Shown: in pieces, positions 25,758 to 34,533 of the stretch
How positions within the stretch are numbered: position 1 is the first letter of the stretch
Layout: each line of letters opens with the position of its first letter
Assembly: GCF_028858515.1 (NCBI RefSeq)
Contig: NZ_JAPJZJ010000004.1
Location: 124,001-188,000, forward strand
Direction: 5' to 3'
Source of the DNA: Aurantiacibacter sp. D1-12
GTDB lineage: Bacteria; Pseudomonadota; Alphaproteobacteria; Sphingomonadales; Sphingomonadaceae
DNA length: 64,000 nt
Notes under the pieces: generated by a model
What the model saw: only the letters and a program-made list of their open reading frames with translations
Told to the model about the DNA's origin: nothing
Databases searched by the model: none
Translations under genes and position numbers: made by a program

Positions 25758-26702
25758 CTACAGCCTTCGGGGGTCAGTTCCATCGGCGTTGGGCTGCGGC
25801 ACCGGGGGTGGAATTTCAAATTGAATGTTCTGGATCATGAAATCGGTGACTGGTGAGCCATCTGCGGCGAGCGCCGGGGTGAATACGCCATGTTCGGTCA
25901 TGGTATTACAGGCCAGCTCGCGCAGTGGCTGCGCAATAAACGGCGTCGTGACATCGCATCTTGCCAGCTGGCCATCCGAATCGACAATCAGTCGGAGGCC
26001 TACGGGCCCCTGATAGCCGTATCGCCGTGAGACACGACCATAGCCGGAGCGCAGTCGTGCCCCCACTTCCTCGATATTGGCGAGCGCGGCTGCGCGCGAA
26101 TAGTTCCCCCGTTCGAATGGAGACACACCAAAGCTCTGAAGTTGTGCGATCGCGCATTGGGCCAGTACGCCGATCGCCTGATCGACCGATCCGGTCTCGA
26201 TGACAATTGGATCGGCGCTGCTGCCCTGCACGACGTAGTGTGTGGCTCCCAATGCCAGAGATTCCTCGCTGCGACCTTCTGCCGCTGCGGGATTGAATGG
26301 CGGGTGGACCAGAACGAATACATCGTGGTCCGGGAACACATTCCTGTGAAACCGGTCAATTTCGCTGAGACCCGTTCCAGGCGTGAAGCCCGCTTCGACT
26401 GTTCCGGCTATTGTCACGCCTGAACCTGTAATCACGTGCTGCACAGGCAGTCCGGGCTGTAGCCTGCGCAGAACCAGGCCGATTGCACGCTCACCGTGTG
26501 TAAATTCGCGCCGCACCCAGCAGCCGACGTCAGCCTCGCCTGCCTGCCATTCGCCGGAGGGCCTGAAGACTTCCCCGGCCTCTATCGCAGCGAGAGCTTG
26601 AGGGTTAGGTTCAATGCGGTCTTGCGCAAGCAAACTGGCGGGAAGCGCGCCGAGCGCTCCCGCCAGAATGACGTACGAAAGAGCTTTCATGCCTTGTCTC
26701 AT
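25758..26702 (-). CDS. Secreted protein with C-terminal TonB-type domain
   Basis: A 314-residue protein. A signal peptide ends near LLAQ/DRIE (residue 26). Residues 30-200 are a domain I do not recognise, containing two or three Cys. Residues about 215-305 resemble a TonB C-terminal domain: GPVGLRLIVDSDGQLARCDV, LRELACNTMTEHGVFTPAL and ADGSPVTDFM. Unlike energy-transducing TonB it lacks an N-terminal membrane anchor and Pro-rich spacer, so it is probably a periplasmic protein reusing the fold. An in-frame ATG at 26690 is an equally possible start. It converges on the GNAT gene. Confidence 0.75.
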   Translation of the reverse strand: MRQGMKALSYVILAGALGALPASLLAQDRIEPNPQALAAIEAGEVFRPSGEWQAGEADVGCWVRREFTHGERAIGLVLRRLQPGLPVQHVITGSGVTIAGTVEAGFTPGTGLSEIDRFHRNVFPDHDVFVLVHPPFNPAAAEGRSEESLALGATHYVVQGSSADPIVIETGSVDQAIGVLAQCAIAQLQSFGVSPFERGNYSRAAALANIEEVGARLRSGYGRVSRRYGYQGPVGLRLIVDSDGQLARCDVTTPFIAQPLRELACNTMTEHGVFTPALAADGSPVTDFMIQNIQFEIPPPVPQPNADGTDPRRL

Positions 26703-26748
26703 GACGCCAGACTGCGCGAGACTTCGTTACGAGGCAAGGCCTTTGAAA

Positions 26749-27666
26749 TTAGAGCTTTTCCGTCAACTCCGGTACGGCGTTGAACAGGTCTGCAACAAGA
26801 CCGATATCCGCAACCTGGAAGATCGGTGCGTCAGGGTCCTTGTTGATCGCCACGATCGTCTTGGAATCCTTCATGCCCGCAAGGTGCTGGATCGCGCCGG
26901 AAATGCCGATGGCAATGTAAACGTCTGGCGCAACGATCTTGCCGGTCTGGCCGACCTGGTAATCGTTGGGCACATAACCGGCGTCCACTGCGGCACGTGA
27001 TGCACCGATGGCGGCGCCCAGCTTGTCTGCCAGCGGCGTGATGTATTGTTCGAAGGTCGGACCGTCCTTCAGCGCGCGGCCACCTGAAACAATGATGCCA
27101 GCGCTGGTGAGTTCGGGGCGGTCGCTTTCAACCGCATCAAGGCCAACGAAGCTGGAGAGGCCGGCATCACCGGGGCCTGCCGCAGCTTCAACAGCGGCCG
27201 AGCCGCCTTCAGCAGCAGCCTTGTCAAACGCGGTTGTGCGAACGGTGATCACGAGCTTGGCGTCGGAGCTCTCGACGGTTGCAATGGCGTTACCGGCATA
27301 GATCGGGCGCTTGAAGGTCTTGGGGCCTTCCACGCTGATAATGTCGGACACCTGCATCACATCGAGCTGCGCGGCGACGCGCGGCATAATATTCTTGCCG
27401 GTTGTGGTGGCCGGCGCGAGCACTGCGTCATAGCCATCCATAAGCCCGGAGATCAGCGGCGCGACATTTTCTGCAAGGCCGTTTGCGTAGGCGGCATCGT
27501 CAGCAACAATAACCTTCTCGACACCGGCAATCGAGGCATGGGCATCACCAGCGCCGAGCGCCAGGATATGCACCGGGCCACCAAGTGCAGCAGCTGCGGT
27601 AACGGTTGCGAGGGTCGCGTCCGAGACACTGTCGCCATGCGGTTCTGCAAAAACAAGGACAGTCAT
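26749..27666 (-). CDS. etfA: Electron transfer flavoprotein subunit alpha
   Basis: A 305-residue FAD-binding subunit that accepts electrons from acyl-CoA and other dehydrogenases and passes them to ETF:ubiquinone oxidoreductase. The N-terminal AANDATGQ-like half is followed by the classical C-terminal FAD site: [62 protein letters not shown] and [16 protein letters not shown]. It begins directly at the end of etfB with no intergenic base, so both are translated from one message. Confidence 0.97.
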   Translation of the reverse strand: MTVLVFAEPHGDSVSDATLATVTAAAALGGPVHILALGAGDAHASIAGVEKVIVADDAAYANGLAENVAPLISGLMDGYDAVLAPATTTGKNIMPRVAAQLDVMQVSDIISVEGPKTFKRPIYAGNAIATVESSDAKLVITVRTTAFDKAAAEGGSAAVEAAAGPGDAGLSSFVGLDAVESDRPELTSAGIIVSGGRALKDGPTFEQYITPLADKLGAAIGASRAAVDAGYVPNDYQVGQTGKIVAPDVYIAIGISGAIQHLAGMKDSKTIVAINKDPDAPIFQVADIGLVADLFNAVPELTEKL

Positions 27667-28413
27667 TTAGGCAACTCCCAGAGCTTTGAGCTTCGCGACC
27701 AGCGCGTCGACATCTTCCACGATCTCGCCAGCCTGGCGAACAGGCGGTTCGGAAACGTTGGTGGTGGTCAGGCGTGGTGCAACATCGACGCCATAATCGG
27801 CAGGTGTCTTGCTATCGAGCGGCTTCTTCTTCGCTTTCATGATGTTCGGCAGCGAAGCATAGCGTGGCTCGTTCAGGCGAAGGTCGGTCGTGACAATGGC
27901 CGGAAGCGAGAGCTTCACGGTTTCAAGGCCACCGTCGACTTCGCGCGTGACGCTAACGCTGTCACCGTCGATCTCAACCTTGCTGGCGAAGGTGCCCTGC
28001 GGGCGTCCCATCAGCGCGGCGAGCATCTGGCCCGTCTGGTTCGAATCATCATCAATCGCCTGTTTGCCGAGCATGACGATGCCCGGGCCTTCTTCCTCGG
28101 CAATCGCCTTGAGGATCTTGGCAACGGCGAGCGGCTCTACCGTCTCGTCGGTTTCGACCAGGATCGCGCGATCCGCACCCATGGCGAGCGCGGTGCGCAG
28201 TGTTTCCTGCGCTTTAGCCGGGCCAATGCTGACAGCCACGATCTCGTCCGCCTTGCCCGCTTCCTTCAGGCGAATCGCCTCTTCAACTGCGATTTCGTCA
28301 AACGGGTTCATGCTCATTTTGACGTTGGCCAGGTCCACGCCCGAACCGTCCGCCTTCACGCGAGGCTTCACGTTGTAATCAATCACCCGCTTTACCGGGA
28401 CCAGAATCTTCAT
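27667..28413 (-). CDS. etfB: Electron transfer flavoprotein subunit beta
   Basis: A 248-residue AMP-binding subunit of ETF. It begins [19 protein letters not shown]. It has [17 protein letters not shown], the ETF-beta signature around [19 protein letters not shown] and [30 protein letters not shown], and the recognition loop for partner dehydrogenases. It is the first gene of the etfBA operon; its promoter lies in the 127-bp divergent gap shared with the DUF6265-type gene. Confidence 0.97.
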   Translation of the reverse strand: MKILVPVKRVIDYNVKPRVKADGSGVDLANVKMSMNPFDEIAVEEAIRLKEAGKADEIVAVSIGPAKAQETLRTALAMGADRAILVETDETVEPLAVAKILKAIAEEEGPGIVMLGKQAIDDDSNQTGQMLAALMGRPQGTFASKVEIDGDSVSVTREVDGGLETVKLSLPAIVTTDLRLNEPRYASLPNIMKAKKKPLDSKTPADYGVDVAPRLTTTNVSEPPVRQAGEIVEDVDALVAKLKALGVA

Positions 28414-28540
28414 GGGGTTTCCCTCACTTCAAGAACTGAAAGTCTGCCGCTTATGTAAACAGCCTGACGTATAGGTCAAGCAGGAGTCTTTACCCGCTTT
28501 GAACAGGGCTATAGCATCGCAAACTCGGGATGAGGAGAAA

Positions 28541-29443
28541 ATGCTGATGCGATTTGCGATTGTTTTGCCCGCTTTGGTGGCGATTTTTGCTCTGGCAGCT
28601 CCGGTTGCGGCGCAGGAGACCCGCGTTGCGGGCGAAGGGCACGTGCCCCCGCCAGCCGAGATCGGGCAAATCGCCTGGCTTGCGGGCGAATGGACCGGCA
28701 CGGGCATCCAAGGCGCGCCGGCGCACGAGGCATGGGTGCCACCGACGGGTGACACGATGGTCGGTCTGTTCGTGCAGGAAACATCCGAAGGCGGCATCAT
28801 GTTCACCGAACATATGTACATCCGCGAAGTTGACGGATCGCTGCAGGTGAATCTCAAACACTTCAATCCGGATCTCACCGGGTGGGAGGAGCGCGATGAG
28901 ATGCTCACCTTCCGCCTCGTCGCGATAGAACCTTGCGCTGCCTACTTCAGTGCGCTGACCTATCGCTGCGTCAATCCCGAGAACCCCGATGAAGGATTGA
29001 TCATTGCAGTGCGCATGCGCAGCGAAGGCGATGAGATCAACGAGCTTCGATTTGCTTTCGAGCGCCCTGACCGGACTGAGCAGCCTTCCACCTCATGCGC
29101 CGATGCTTTGACGACTGTCGATATGAACGAATGCTACGTGGGCTTGCTTGAATCATCGGAAACGCGTCGCGTGCAGTACCTAGAGGCTGCGCTGGCGAGA
29201 TATCCGAATGATGACGGGTTGCGGCAACAGATCGCGTCAGCCGATGCCGCCTATTCAGCCTATATCGATGCCGAATGCGGTGCGGTTTATGACTACTGGC
29301 GGTCAGGCACTATCCGAGGCGTAATGTCGCTCACCTGCCGGATCGGCCTGAACGATCGCGGCACGCACAACATCTGGCAGCACTGGCTGACCTACATGGA
29401 CTCGACTCCGCCCATTTTGCCGGAACCGGAGCCCACGCTTTAA
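28541..29443 (+). CDS. Secreted protein: DUF6265-like domain plus LprI-like domain
   Basis: A 300-residue protein. A signal peptide covers residues 1-24 (APVAAQ/ETR). Residues about 38-175 resemble DUF6265 (IAWLAGEWTGTG, EAWVPPTGDTMVGLF). Residues about 195-290 resemble the LprI/DUF1311 lysozyme-inhibitor fold, with spaced Cys (TSCADALTTVDMNECY, DAECGAVYDYW, LTCRI) and conserved MNEC and LTC-type positions. The ATG at 28541 follows GATGAGGAGAAA. The two-domain composition suggests an envelope-protecting protein, but function is inferred from domain resemblance alone. Confidence 0.78.
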   Translation: MLMRFAIVLPALVAIFALAAPVAAQETRVAGEGHVPPPAEIGQIAWLAGEWTGTGIQGAPAHEAWVPPTGDTMVGLFVQETSEGGIMFTEHMYIREVDGSLQVNLKHFNPDLTGWEERDEMLTFRLVAIEPCAAYFSALTYRCVNPENPDEGLIIAVRMRSEGDEINELRFAFERPDRTEQPSTSCADALTTVDMNECYVGLLESSETRRVQYLEAALARYPNDDGLRQQIASADAAYSAYIDAECGAVYDYWRSGTIRGVMSLTCRIGLNDRGTHNIWQHWLTYMDSTPPILPEPEPTL

Positions 29444-29453
29444 GCCAGGCGAA

Positions 29454-30653
29454 TCAAGCGGCTTCCTTCACCTGAGCAACGATCTTCTTGGCGGCGTCGC
29501 CCAGATCGTCTGCCGGAATGATCGGCAGGCCCGAATTGGCGAGGATATCCTTGCCCTGCTGCACATTCGTGCCTTCGAGGCGGACGACCAGCGGCACGTC
29601 GAGCTCGACTTCCTTGGCAGCGATCACAATGCCCTCGGCAATGGTGTCGCAGCGCATGATGCCGCCGAAAATGTTCACCAGAATGCCCTCTACGGCAGGG
29701 TCGGCCAAGATGATCTTGAACGCGGCGGTGACCTTCTCGGTCGTCGCGCCGCCGCCAACGTCAAGGAAGTTCGCAGGGAAGGCGCCGTTCAGCTTGATGA
29801 TGTCCATCGTCGCCATGGCAAGGCCTGCGCCGTTGACCATGCAACCGATATTTCCATCGAGCTTGATGTAGGCGAGGTCGTGTTTGCCGGCTTCGACTTC
29901 CATCGGATCTTCTTCGGTTTCGTCACGCATCGCTTCCACGTCAGGGTGGCGATAGAGCGCGTTCGAATCGAAGCTCATCTTGGTGTCGAGCACGAGCAGT
30001 TCACCACCTTCGGTCTCAACCAACGGGTTGATTTCCAGCATGTCGCAATCGAGCGTGGTGAAGGCTTCATAAAGCTGCTTGGCGAGCTTCGATGCCGCCT
30101 TCGCCAGCGCGCCTTCCAGCTTGAGCGCATTGGCAACAGCGCGGCCGTGGTGCGGCATGAAGCGCGTGGCTGGATCGATCGTGATCGTTGCGATCTTCTC
30201 TGGCGTGTTGTGCGCCACGTCTTCGATATCCATGCCGCCTTCGGTGGAAACGATCATGGCGATGCGGCTGGTTTCGCGGTCCACCACCATCGACAGGTAG
30301 TATTCCTTCGCGATGTCCACGCCATCGGTCACATACAGGCGGTTGACCTGCTTGCCCGCGTCACCCGTCTGGATGGTCACCAGTGTGTTGCCGAGCATCT
30401 CTTTTGCGTCAGCTTCGACATCTTCCACGCTCTTGGCCAGACGAACGCCACCCTTGGCATCCGCGCCGAGTTCGGCAAACTTGCCCTTGCCGCGGCCACC
30501 GGCGTGAATCTGGGCCTTCACCACATAGAGCGGACCCGGCAGTTGCTGCGCGCCTGCCACGGCTTCCTCAACGCTAGTTGCGGGGTAGCCCGTCGGTACG
30601 CCTACGCCGAATTTCGCGAGCAGTTCCTTGGCCTGATATTCGTGGATGTTCAT
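29454..30653 (-). CDS. sucC: Succinyl-CoA synthetase (ADP-forming) subunit beta
   Basis: A 399-residue TCA-cycle enzyme subunit that binds nucleotide and couples succinyl-CoA cleavage to ATP formation. It begins [20 protein letters not shown]-grasp segments are [17 protein letters not shown] and [22 protein letters not shown]-terminal VDVGGGA-type text ([19 protein letters not shown]) and [18 protein letters not shown] are typical. The alpha subunit gene sucD is not adjacent: the downstream neighbour is convergent and the upstream one divergent, so sucC is transcribed alone here. Confidence 0.97.
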   Translation of the reverse strand: MNIHEYQAKELLAKFGVGVPTGYPATSVEEAVAGAQQLPGPLYVVKAQIHAGGRGKGKFAELGADAKGGVRLAKSVEDVEADAKEMLGNTLVTIQTGDAGKQVNRLYVTDGVDIAKEYYLSMVVDRETSRIAMIVSTEGGMDIEDVAHNTPEKIATITIDPATRFMPHHGRAVANALKLEGALAKAASKLAKQLYEAFTTLDCDMLEINPLVETEGGELLVLDTKMSFDSNALYRHPDVEAMRDETEEDPMEVEAGKHDLAYIKLDGNIGCMVNGAGLAMATMDIIKLNGAFPANFLDVGGGATTEKVTAAFKIILADPAVEGILVNIFGGIMRCDTIAEGIVIAAKEVELDVPLVVRLEGTNVQQGKDILANSGLPIIPADDLGDAAKKIVAQVKEAA

Positions 30654-30757
30654 GTGGGATGCTTTCGAGTCTCGAAGTTGCAGATATTGCGCCGCGCTAA
30701 AGCATCATCGCAGGCTCCTTGCAAACCCTGTCTGCACCGCTCATTTGATTAGTACGC

Positions 30758-31540
30758 ATGATTGACAGCATGAAACTCGAACAGATTTGCCGCGAAGCGG
30801 GGCAAATGGCGCTTCAACGCTGGCCTGGCGCAGGGCACGACCTGAAGAGCTGGGAGAAGTCTCCCGGCAGCCTGGTGTGCGAAGCTGACCTTGAAGTGGA
30901 TGCCTTTCTCAAGCGCGAATTGTCGCTCCTGCTACCCTCCGCGGGGTGGCTGTCCGAAGAGACCGCCGACAACGCCGCGCGTCTGGAGAAAGGCCTGGCC
31001 TGGCTGGTCGACCCGATTGACGGTACCCGGGACTTTATTCGCGGTCGGTCGGGCTGGGCTGTCAGCGTGGCGCTCGTGAGCAACGGGAAGCCATTGCTGG
31101 GCATTCTGGTAGCGCCCGCGCGTGATGAAGTGTGGTCTGCCACTGCCGGCAAAGGCGCGTGGCGTAATGGCGAGCGGCTTGTTGCGAGCAAGCGTCAGGA
31201 ATTTGCAGGTGCCAGAGTGCCCGCGCATGACCTGCCCAAGGAGGACCGCGATCTCAGCAAGGTGGAACAACCCAACTCGATTGCCTTGCGCGTTGCGATG
31301 GTCGCAGATGACCAGGCCGATCTGGTGGCCACCCTTCGCTGGGGCTTCGAATGGGATATCGCCGCCGCTGCGCTAATCGCGCGCGAGGCAGGCGCAGCCG
31401 TCACCGATGCTTTCGGAGAGCCGCTTGTCTATAACAAGCGCGATCCACGCGCATTCGGCCTTTTGGTAAGTGCCCCTGCCATTCACGGCGCTGCGGTCAA
31501 GCGGCTGGCGGACAGGGCGCAGGCCATCGCTCACAAATAA
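30758..31540 (+). CDS. 3'(2'),5'-bisphosphate nucleotidase / inositol monophosphatase family (CysQ-like)
   Basis: A 260-residue Mg-dependent phosphatase. The metal site is in WLVDPIDGTRDFIRG (about residues 83-97), with the upstream GWLSEETADN Glu motif and the late EWDIAAAALIAREAGAAVTD segment. The order of motifs is that of the inositol-monophosphatase superfamily. CysQ-type removal of PAP during sulfate assimilation is most likely, but other phosphomonoesters are possible. It is divergent from sucC, and its stop lies at the edge of a terminator shared with the convergent OmpA gene. Confidence 0.9.
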   Translation: MIDSMKLEQICREAGQMALQRWPGAGHDLKSWEKSPGSLVCEADLEVDAFLKRELSLLLPSAGWLSEETADNAARLEKGLAWLVDPIDGTRDFIRGRSGWAVSVALVSNGKPLLGILVAPARDEVWSATAGKGAWRNGERLVASKRQEFAGARVPAHDLPKEDRDLSKVEQPNSIALRVAMVADDQADLVATLRWGFEWDIAAAALIAREAGAAVTDAFGEPLVYNKRDPRAFGLLVSAPAIHGAAVKRLADRAQAIAHK

Positions 31541-31568
31541 AAAGGGCGCCCCGGTGGAGCGCCCTTCT
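31540..31568. terminator. Bidirectional terminator between the cysQ-like gene and the OmpA gene
   Basis: AAGGGCGC...GCGCCCTT arms sit with A-rich sequence on the left and TTCTTC on the right, between two convergent genes. It can serve both strands. Confidence 0.8.
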
Positions 31569-31588
31569 TCAATCAAATGCAGTGCCGA

Positions 31589-32266
31589 TCAGTAAGCGGC
31601 TTCAACATCGTCCTGCGTGATCGGCGTAATGCGGATCTCTACACGGCGGTTTTGCGAGCGGCCAGCTTCGGTGCCGTTATCGGCAATCGGATACTGCTCG
31701 CCATAGCCGATGGTTTCGACGCGTGCGCGTGCGACACCGCGGGATACCAGATAGTTGGCAACCGATTCTGCACGGCGACGCGACAGGTCGAGATTGTACT
31801 GGTCGCTACCTGTCGAGTCGGTGTGACCCATTACGTCGATCAGCGACTGCGGACGGTTGACCAGGTTCTGCGCCACGCCATCAAGTGTGTCGCGCATAGT
31901 CGGCGAGATGTCGGTAGAGTTAACTGCGAAGGTCACGTCCGGGAAGCGGACAAGAAAGCTATCGTCGCCTTCGACAACGTCAACGCCGGTGCCCTCGGTG
32001 ACTTCTTCGATCTCGCGGATTTGCTCGTCCATGCGATAGCCGACATAGCCGCCTGCTGCCGCGCCGATGCCCGCGCCAACGATGCGGGCAGTTTTTCCGC
32101 CGACGATTCCGCCCAGCAGGTAGCCAAGGCCCGCGCCGCCGATGCCGCCGATGGCGGTGCGTGAAAGCACCTGGTTGCCGGTGTTGGGATCGGTCACGCA
32201 GGCACTCGTCGTGCCCACTAACGCCACAGCTGCTACCGCCGATGTTAGAATTTTCTTCGTCTTCAT
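31589..32266 (-). CDS. OmpA family outer-membrane lipoprotein with glycine-zipper
   Basis: A 225-residue protein. A lipobox (VGTTSAC, Cys near residue 23) indicates lipidation. A Gly-rich segment with GGIGGAGLGYLLGGIVGG (about 40-75) forms a glycine zipper. An OmpA peptidoglycan-binding domain occupies about 100-215, with VTFAVNSTDISP, VMGHTDSTGSDQYNLDLSRRRAESV and GYGEQYPIADNGTEAGRSQNRRVEI. It anchors the outer membrane to the wall. The ATG at 32266 has GGAGGAA six bases upstream; a GTG two codons earlier is less likely. It is divergent from the CorC-like gene. Confidence 0.92.
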   Translation of the reverse strand: MKTKKILTSAVAAVALVGTTSACVTDPNTGNQVLSRTAIGGIGGAGLGYLLGGIVGGKTARIVGAGIGAAAGGYVGYRMDEQIREIEEVTEGTGVDVVEGDDSFLVRFPDVTFAVNSTDISPTMRDTLDGVAQNLVNRPQSLIDVMGHTDSTGSDQYNLDLSRRRAESVANYLVSRGVARARVETIGYGEQYPIADNGTEAGRSQNRRVEIRITPITQDDVEAAY

Positions 32267-32436
32267 TGTCACTTCCTCCGATTATCGCCTTTACGGCGAC
32301 CTCAACTCCCGAGTGGATGAAGACAATAACAGATGGGAAGCCGCAGAGTTCCGTAACTTGTCGTAAAGCACCATCCACGGCTTTGCACAGGAATGACTTC
32401 GCGCTGCTGGCTTAATCTGCTAGCGCCGGAGGTCTG

Positions 32437-33729
32437 ATGTCACCGTTTCCCTGGCATTATCTCGCCGCCCTCGCCTTCCTGATCGTGCTCAACGGCGTTT
32501 TCGCCATGTCCGAGCTGGCGATCGTCTCTGCGCGCACCGCGCGTCTCAAGATGGCGGCAGACAAAGGCAGCAAGAGCGCGGTCGTCGCGCTTCGCCTTGC
32601 TGCGGATCCGGGCAAGTTCCTTTCGACCGTCCAGATCGGTATTACTTTGATCGGTATTGTCGCAGGCGCCGTTTCTGGTGCCACACTGGGCGAACCCGTA
32701 GGCGAACGCCTTGCCCGGCTCGGCCTCGATACCGACACGGCCTACAATGTCGGCTTTGCCCTTGTCATTGGCCTCACGACATTCTTCAGCCTCGTTATCG
32801 GCGAGCTTGTGCCGAAGCAGATCGCGCTGCGCGCGGCAGTGCCGATCGCGTTGGTGATGGCGAGACCGATGGACCTGCTGTCACGGGTGGCAGCGCCATT
32901 CGTTTGGCTACTCGACACGACATCCAACCTGCTGCTTTCGGCGCTACGGATACGCCACAAGGGTGATCATCGCCTGACAGCCGAAGAACTGCAGATGATC
33001 TTCGCCGATGCCACCCGGACGGGTGTGATCGAAGAACAGGAGCGTGCGATTCTTTCCGGCATCATGCGGTTGCAGGATCGCCCGGTGCGTGAACTGATGA
33101 CGCCGCGCACCGAAATCGACTGGCTCGATATTGATGCCGATGAAGACAAGATGCGCCAGATCATTTCCGAATCACCGCATTCGCTGCTTCCTGTCGCCGA
33201 AGGCTCGCCCGACAAAGTCCTGGGCGTCGTAAAAGTACGCGAAGTGCTGGCCCTGCTGATGGCGGGGGAGCGTGTTGTGTTGACCGAACTTCTGCGCAAG
33301 ACTGAAGTCGTGCCCGATCAACTCGATGCGATGGATGCGCTACGAGTTCTCCAGCTATCGGGAACCGGCATGGCGATGGTGCATGACGAATACGGCCATC
33401 TCGATGGTATCGTGACCAACGCAGATCTGCTCGCCGCTATCGCAGGCGATTTTGCCAGTCACCAGGATGAAGGCGATACGCCAATGGTTACCGAGCGGGA
33501 GGATGGCTCGTTACTCGTGTCTGGCGCACTTTCGGCAGATGCGCTGGCTGATCGGCTCGGTCTCGAACTGCCTGAAGGACGCGAGTTCGCAACGGCAGCC
33601 GGCTATGCGCTTTTCGTGCTCAAGCACTTGCCGTCCGAAGGCGAGCATTTCTCCGATCAGGGATGGCGCTTTGAAGTCGTCGACATGGACGGGCGCAAGA
33701 TCGACAAGCTCCTGGTGAGCCAGGAATAA
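32437..33729 (+). CDS. CNNM/CorC-like (HlyC/CorC) membrane protein with CBS domains
   Basis: A 430-residue protein. The DUF21 (CNNM) transmembrane domain is at residues 1-190 with LNGVFAMSELAIVSARTARL and GITLIGIVAGAVSGATLGEP. Two CBS domains lie at about 215-340 (VRELMTPRTEIDWLDIDAD, GTGMAMVHDEYGHLDGIVT). The C-terminal CorC_HlyC domain has REDGSLLVSGALSADAL. Members are linked to Mg2+ or Co2+ export. No regulator is adjacent except the two-component pair transcribed convergently 12 bases away. Confidence 0.92.
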   Translation: MSPFPWHYLAALAFLIVLNGVFAMSELAIVSARTARLKMAADKGSKSAVVALRLAADPGKFLSTVQIGITLIGIVAGAVSGATLGEPVGERLARLGLDTDTAYNVGFALVIGLTTFFSLVIGELVPKQIALRAAVPIALVMARPMDLLSRVAAPFVWLLDTTSNLLLSALRIRHKGDHRLTAEELQMIFADATRTGVIEEQERAILSGIMRLQDRPVRELMTPRTEIDWLDIDADEDKMRQIISESPHSLLPVAEGSPDKVLGVVKVREVLALLMAGERVVLTELLRKTEVVPDQLDAMDALRVLQLSGTGMAMVHDEYGHLDGIVTNADLLAAIAGDFASHQDEGDTPMVTEREDGSLLVSGALSADALADRLGLELPEGREFATAAGYALFVLKHLPSEGEHFSDQGWRFEVVDMDGRKIDKLLVSQE

Positions 33730-33741
33730 TTCGCCAGGCTG

Positions 33742-34533
33742 CTAGATAAAGCGCGCGACCACGTCACGGTAGCTGCGCGATACTTTCACTTCCGCACCTG
33801 AATCGAGCACGAGGAAGCATTCTCCATTGGTGTGAGGCTTCACCTGCCGCACCTGATCGAGGTTGACGATGGTGCTGCGATGCACGCGCTGGAAATTGCG
33901 CGGATCGACGCGGCGCTCCAAATCCTTCATCGTTTCGCGCAGGATCAGCGAATTTTCGGCGGTGAAAATGACCATGTAATCGCCTGCAGCCTCGATGCGT
34001 TCGATGGTGTCGACATCGACGCGGAAGATGCGCCCTTTGTCCTTCACATTGATCATCTTCTCGTAACGCGCGCTGCTATCATCTTCATCGCCGATGTCTT
34101 CGAGGCTTTCGGGGCTTACTTCGGCAAGCACGTCTTTCAGTTTTTCGGCTTCGTCGGCCGAGCGCTTCTCTGCCAGGCGCTGGCGCACACGCTCGATGGT
34201 ATCGGCCAGCTTGTCCTCATCTACCGGCTTCATTAGATAATTAACGGCATTGGCCTCAAACGCTCGAATAGCGTGCTCCTGATAGGCGGTGACGAAGACC
34301 ACCAGCGGCGGATCAATATCCATGATGCCTTTGACAACGGAGAAACCGTCAAAACCCGGCATCTGGATATCGAGAAAAACTAGGTCGGGCTTCAGCGTCT
34401 TGATCGCCCGGATCGCTTCGCGCCCGTTGGCGCAGGTTTCGATCACTTCGATGTCGCTGTGCGGTTCGAGACGGAGCTGCAGGCCCTGAATGGCCAGCTT
34501 TTCGTCATCGACAAGAATAGTACGGATAGTCAT
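33742..34533 (-). CDS. LytTR family response regulator
   Basis: A 263-residue regulator. The receiver domain at residues 1-120 has VDDEKLAIQ, the phospho-acceptor Asp in LVFLDIQMPG (about residue 55), the TAY Thr and the KP Lys (LMKPVDE). A C-terminal LytTR DNA-binding domain at about 160-262 contains IFRVDVDTIERIEAAGDYM and RVHRSTIVNLDQVRQV. A 40-residue acidic linker separates them. ATGA overlap with the upstream LytS-type kinase gene makes them a matched pair. Targets are unknown; the neighbouring envelope genes are candidates. Confidence 0.94.
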   Translation of the reverse strand: MTIRTILVDDEKLAIQGLQLRLEPHSDIEVIETCANGREAIRAIKTLKPDLVFLDIQMPGFDGFSVVKGIMDIDPPLVVFVTAYQEHAIRAFEANAVNYLMKPVDEDKLADTIERVRQRLAEKRSADEAEKLKDVLAEVSPESLEDIGDEDDSSARYEKMINVKDKGRIFRVDVDTIERIEAAGDYMVIFTAENSLILRETMKDLERRVDPRNFQRVHRSTIVNLDQVRQVKPHTNGECFLVLDSGAEVKVSRSYRDVVARFI

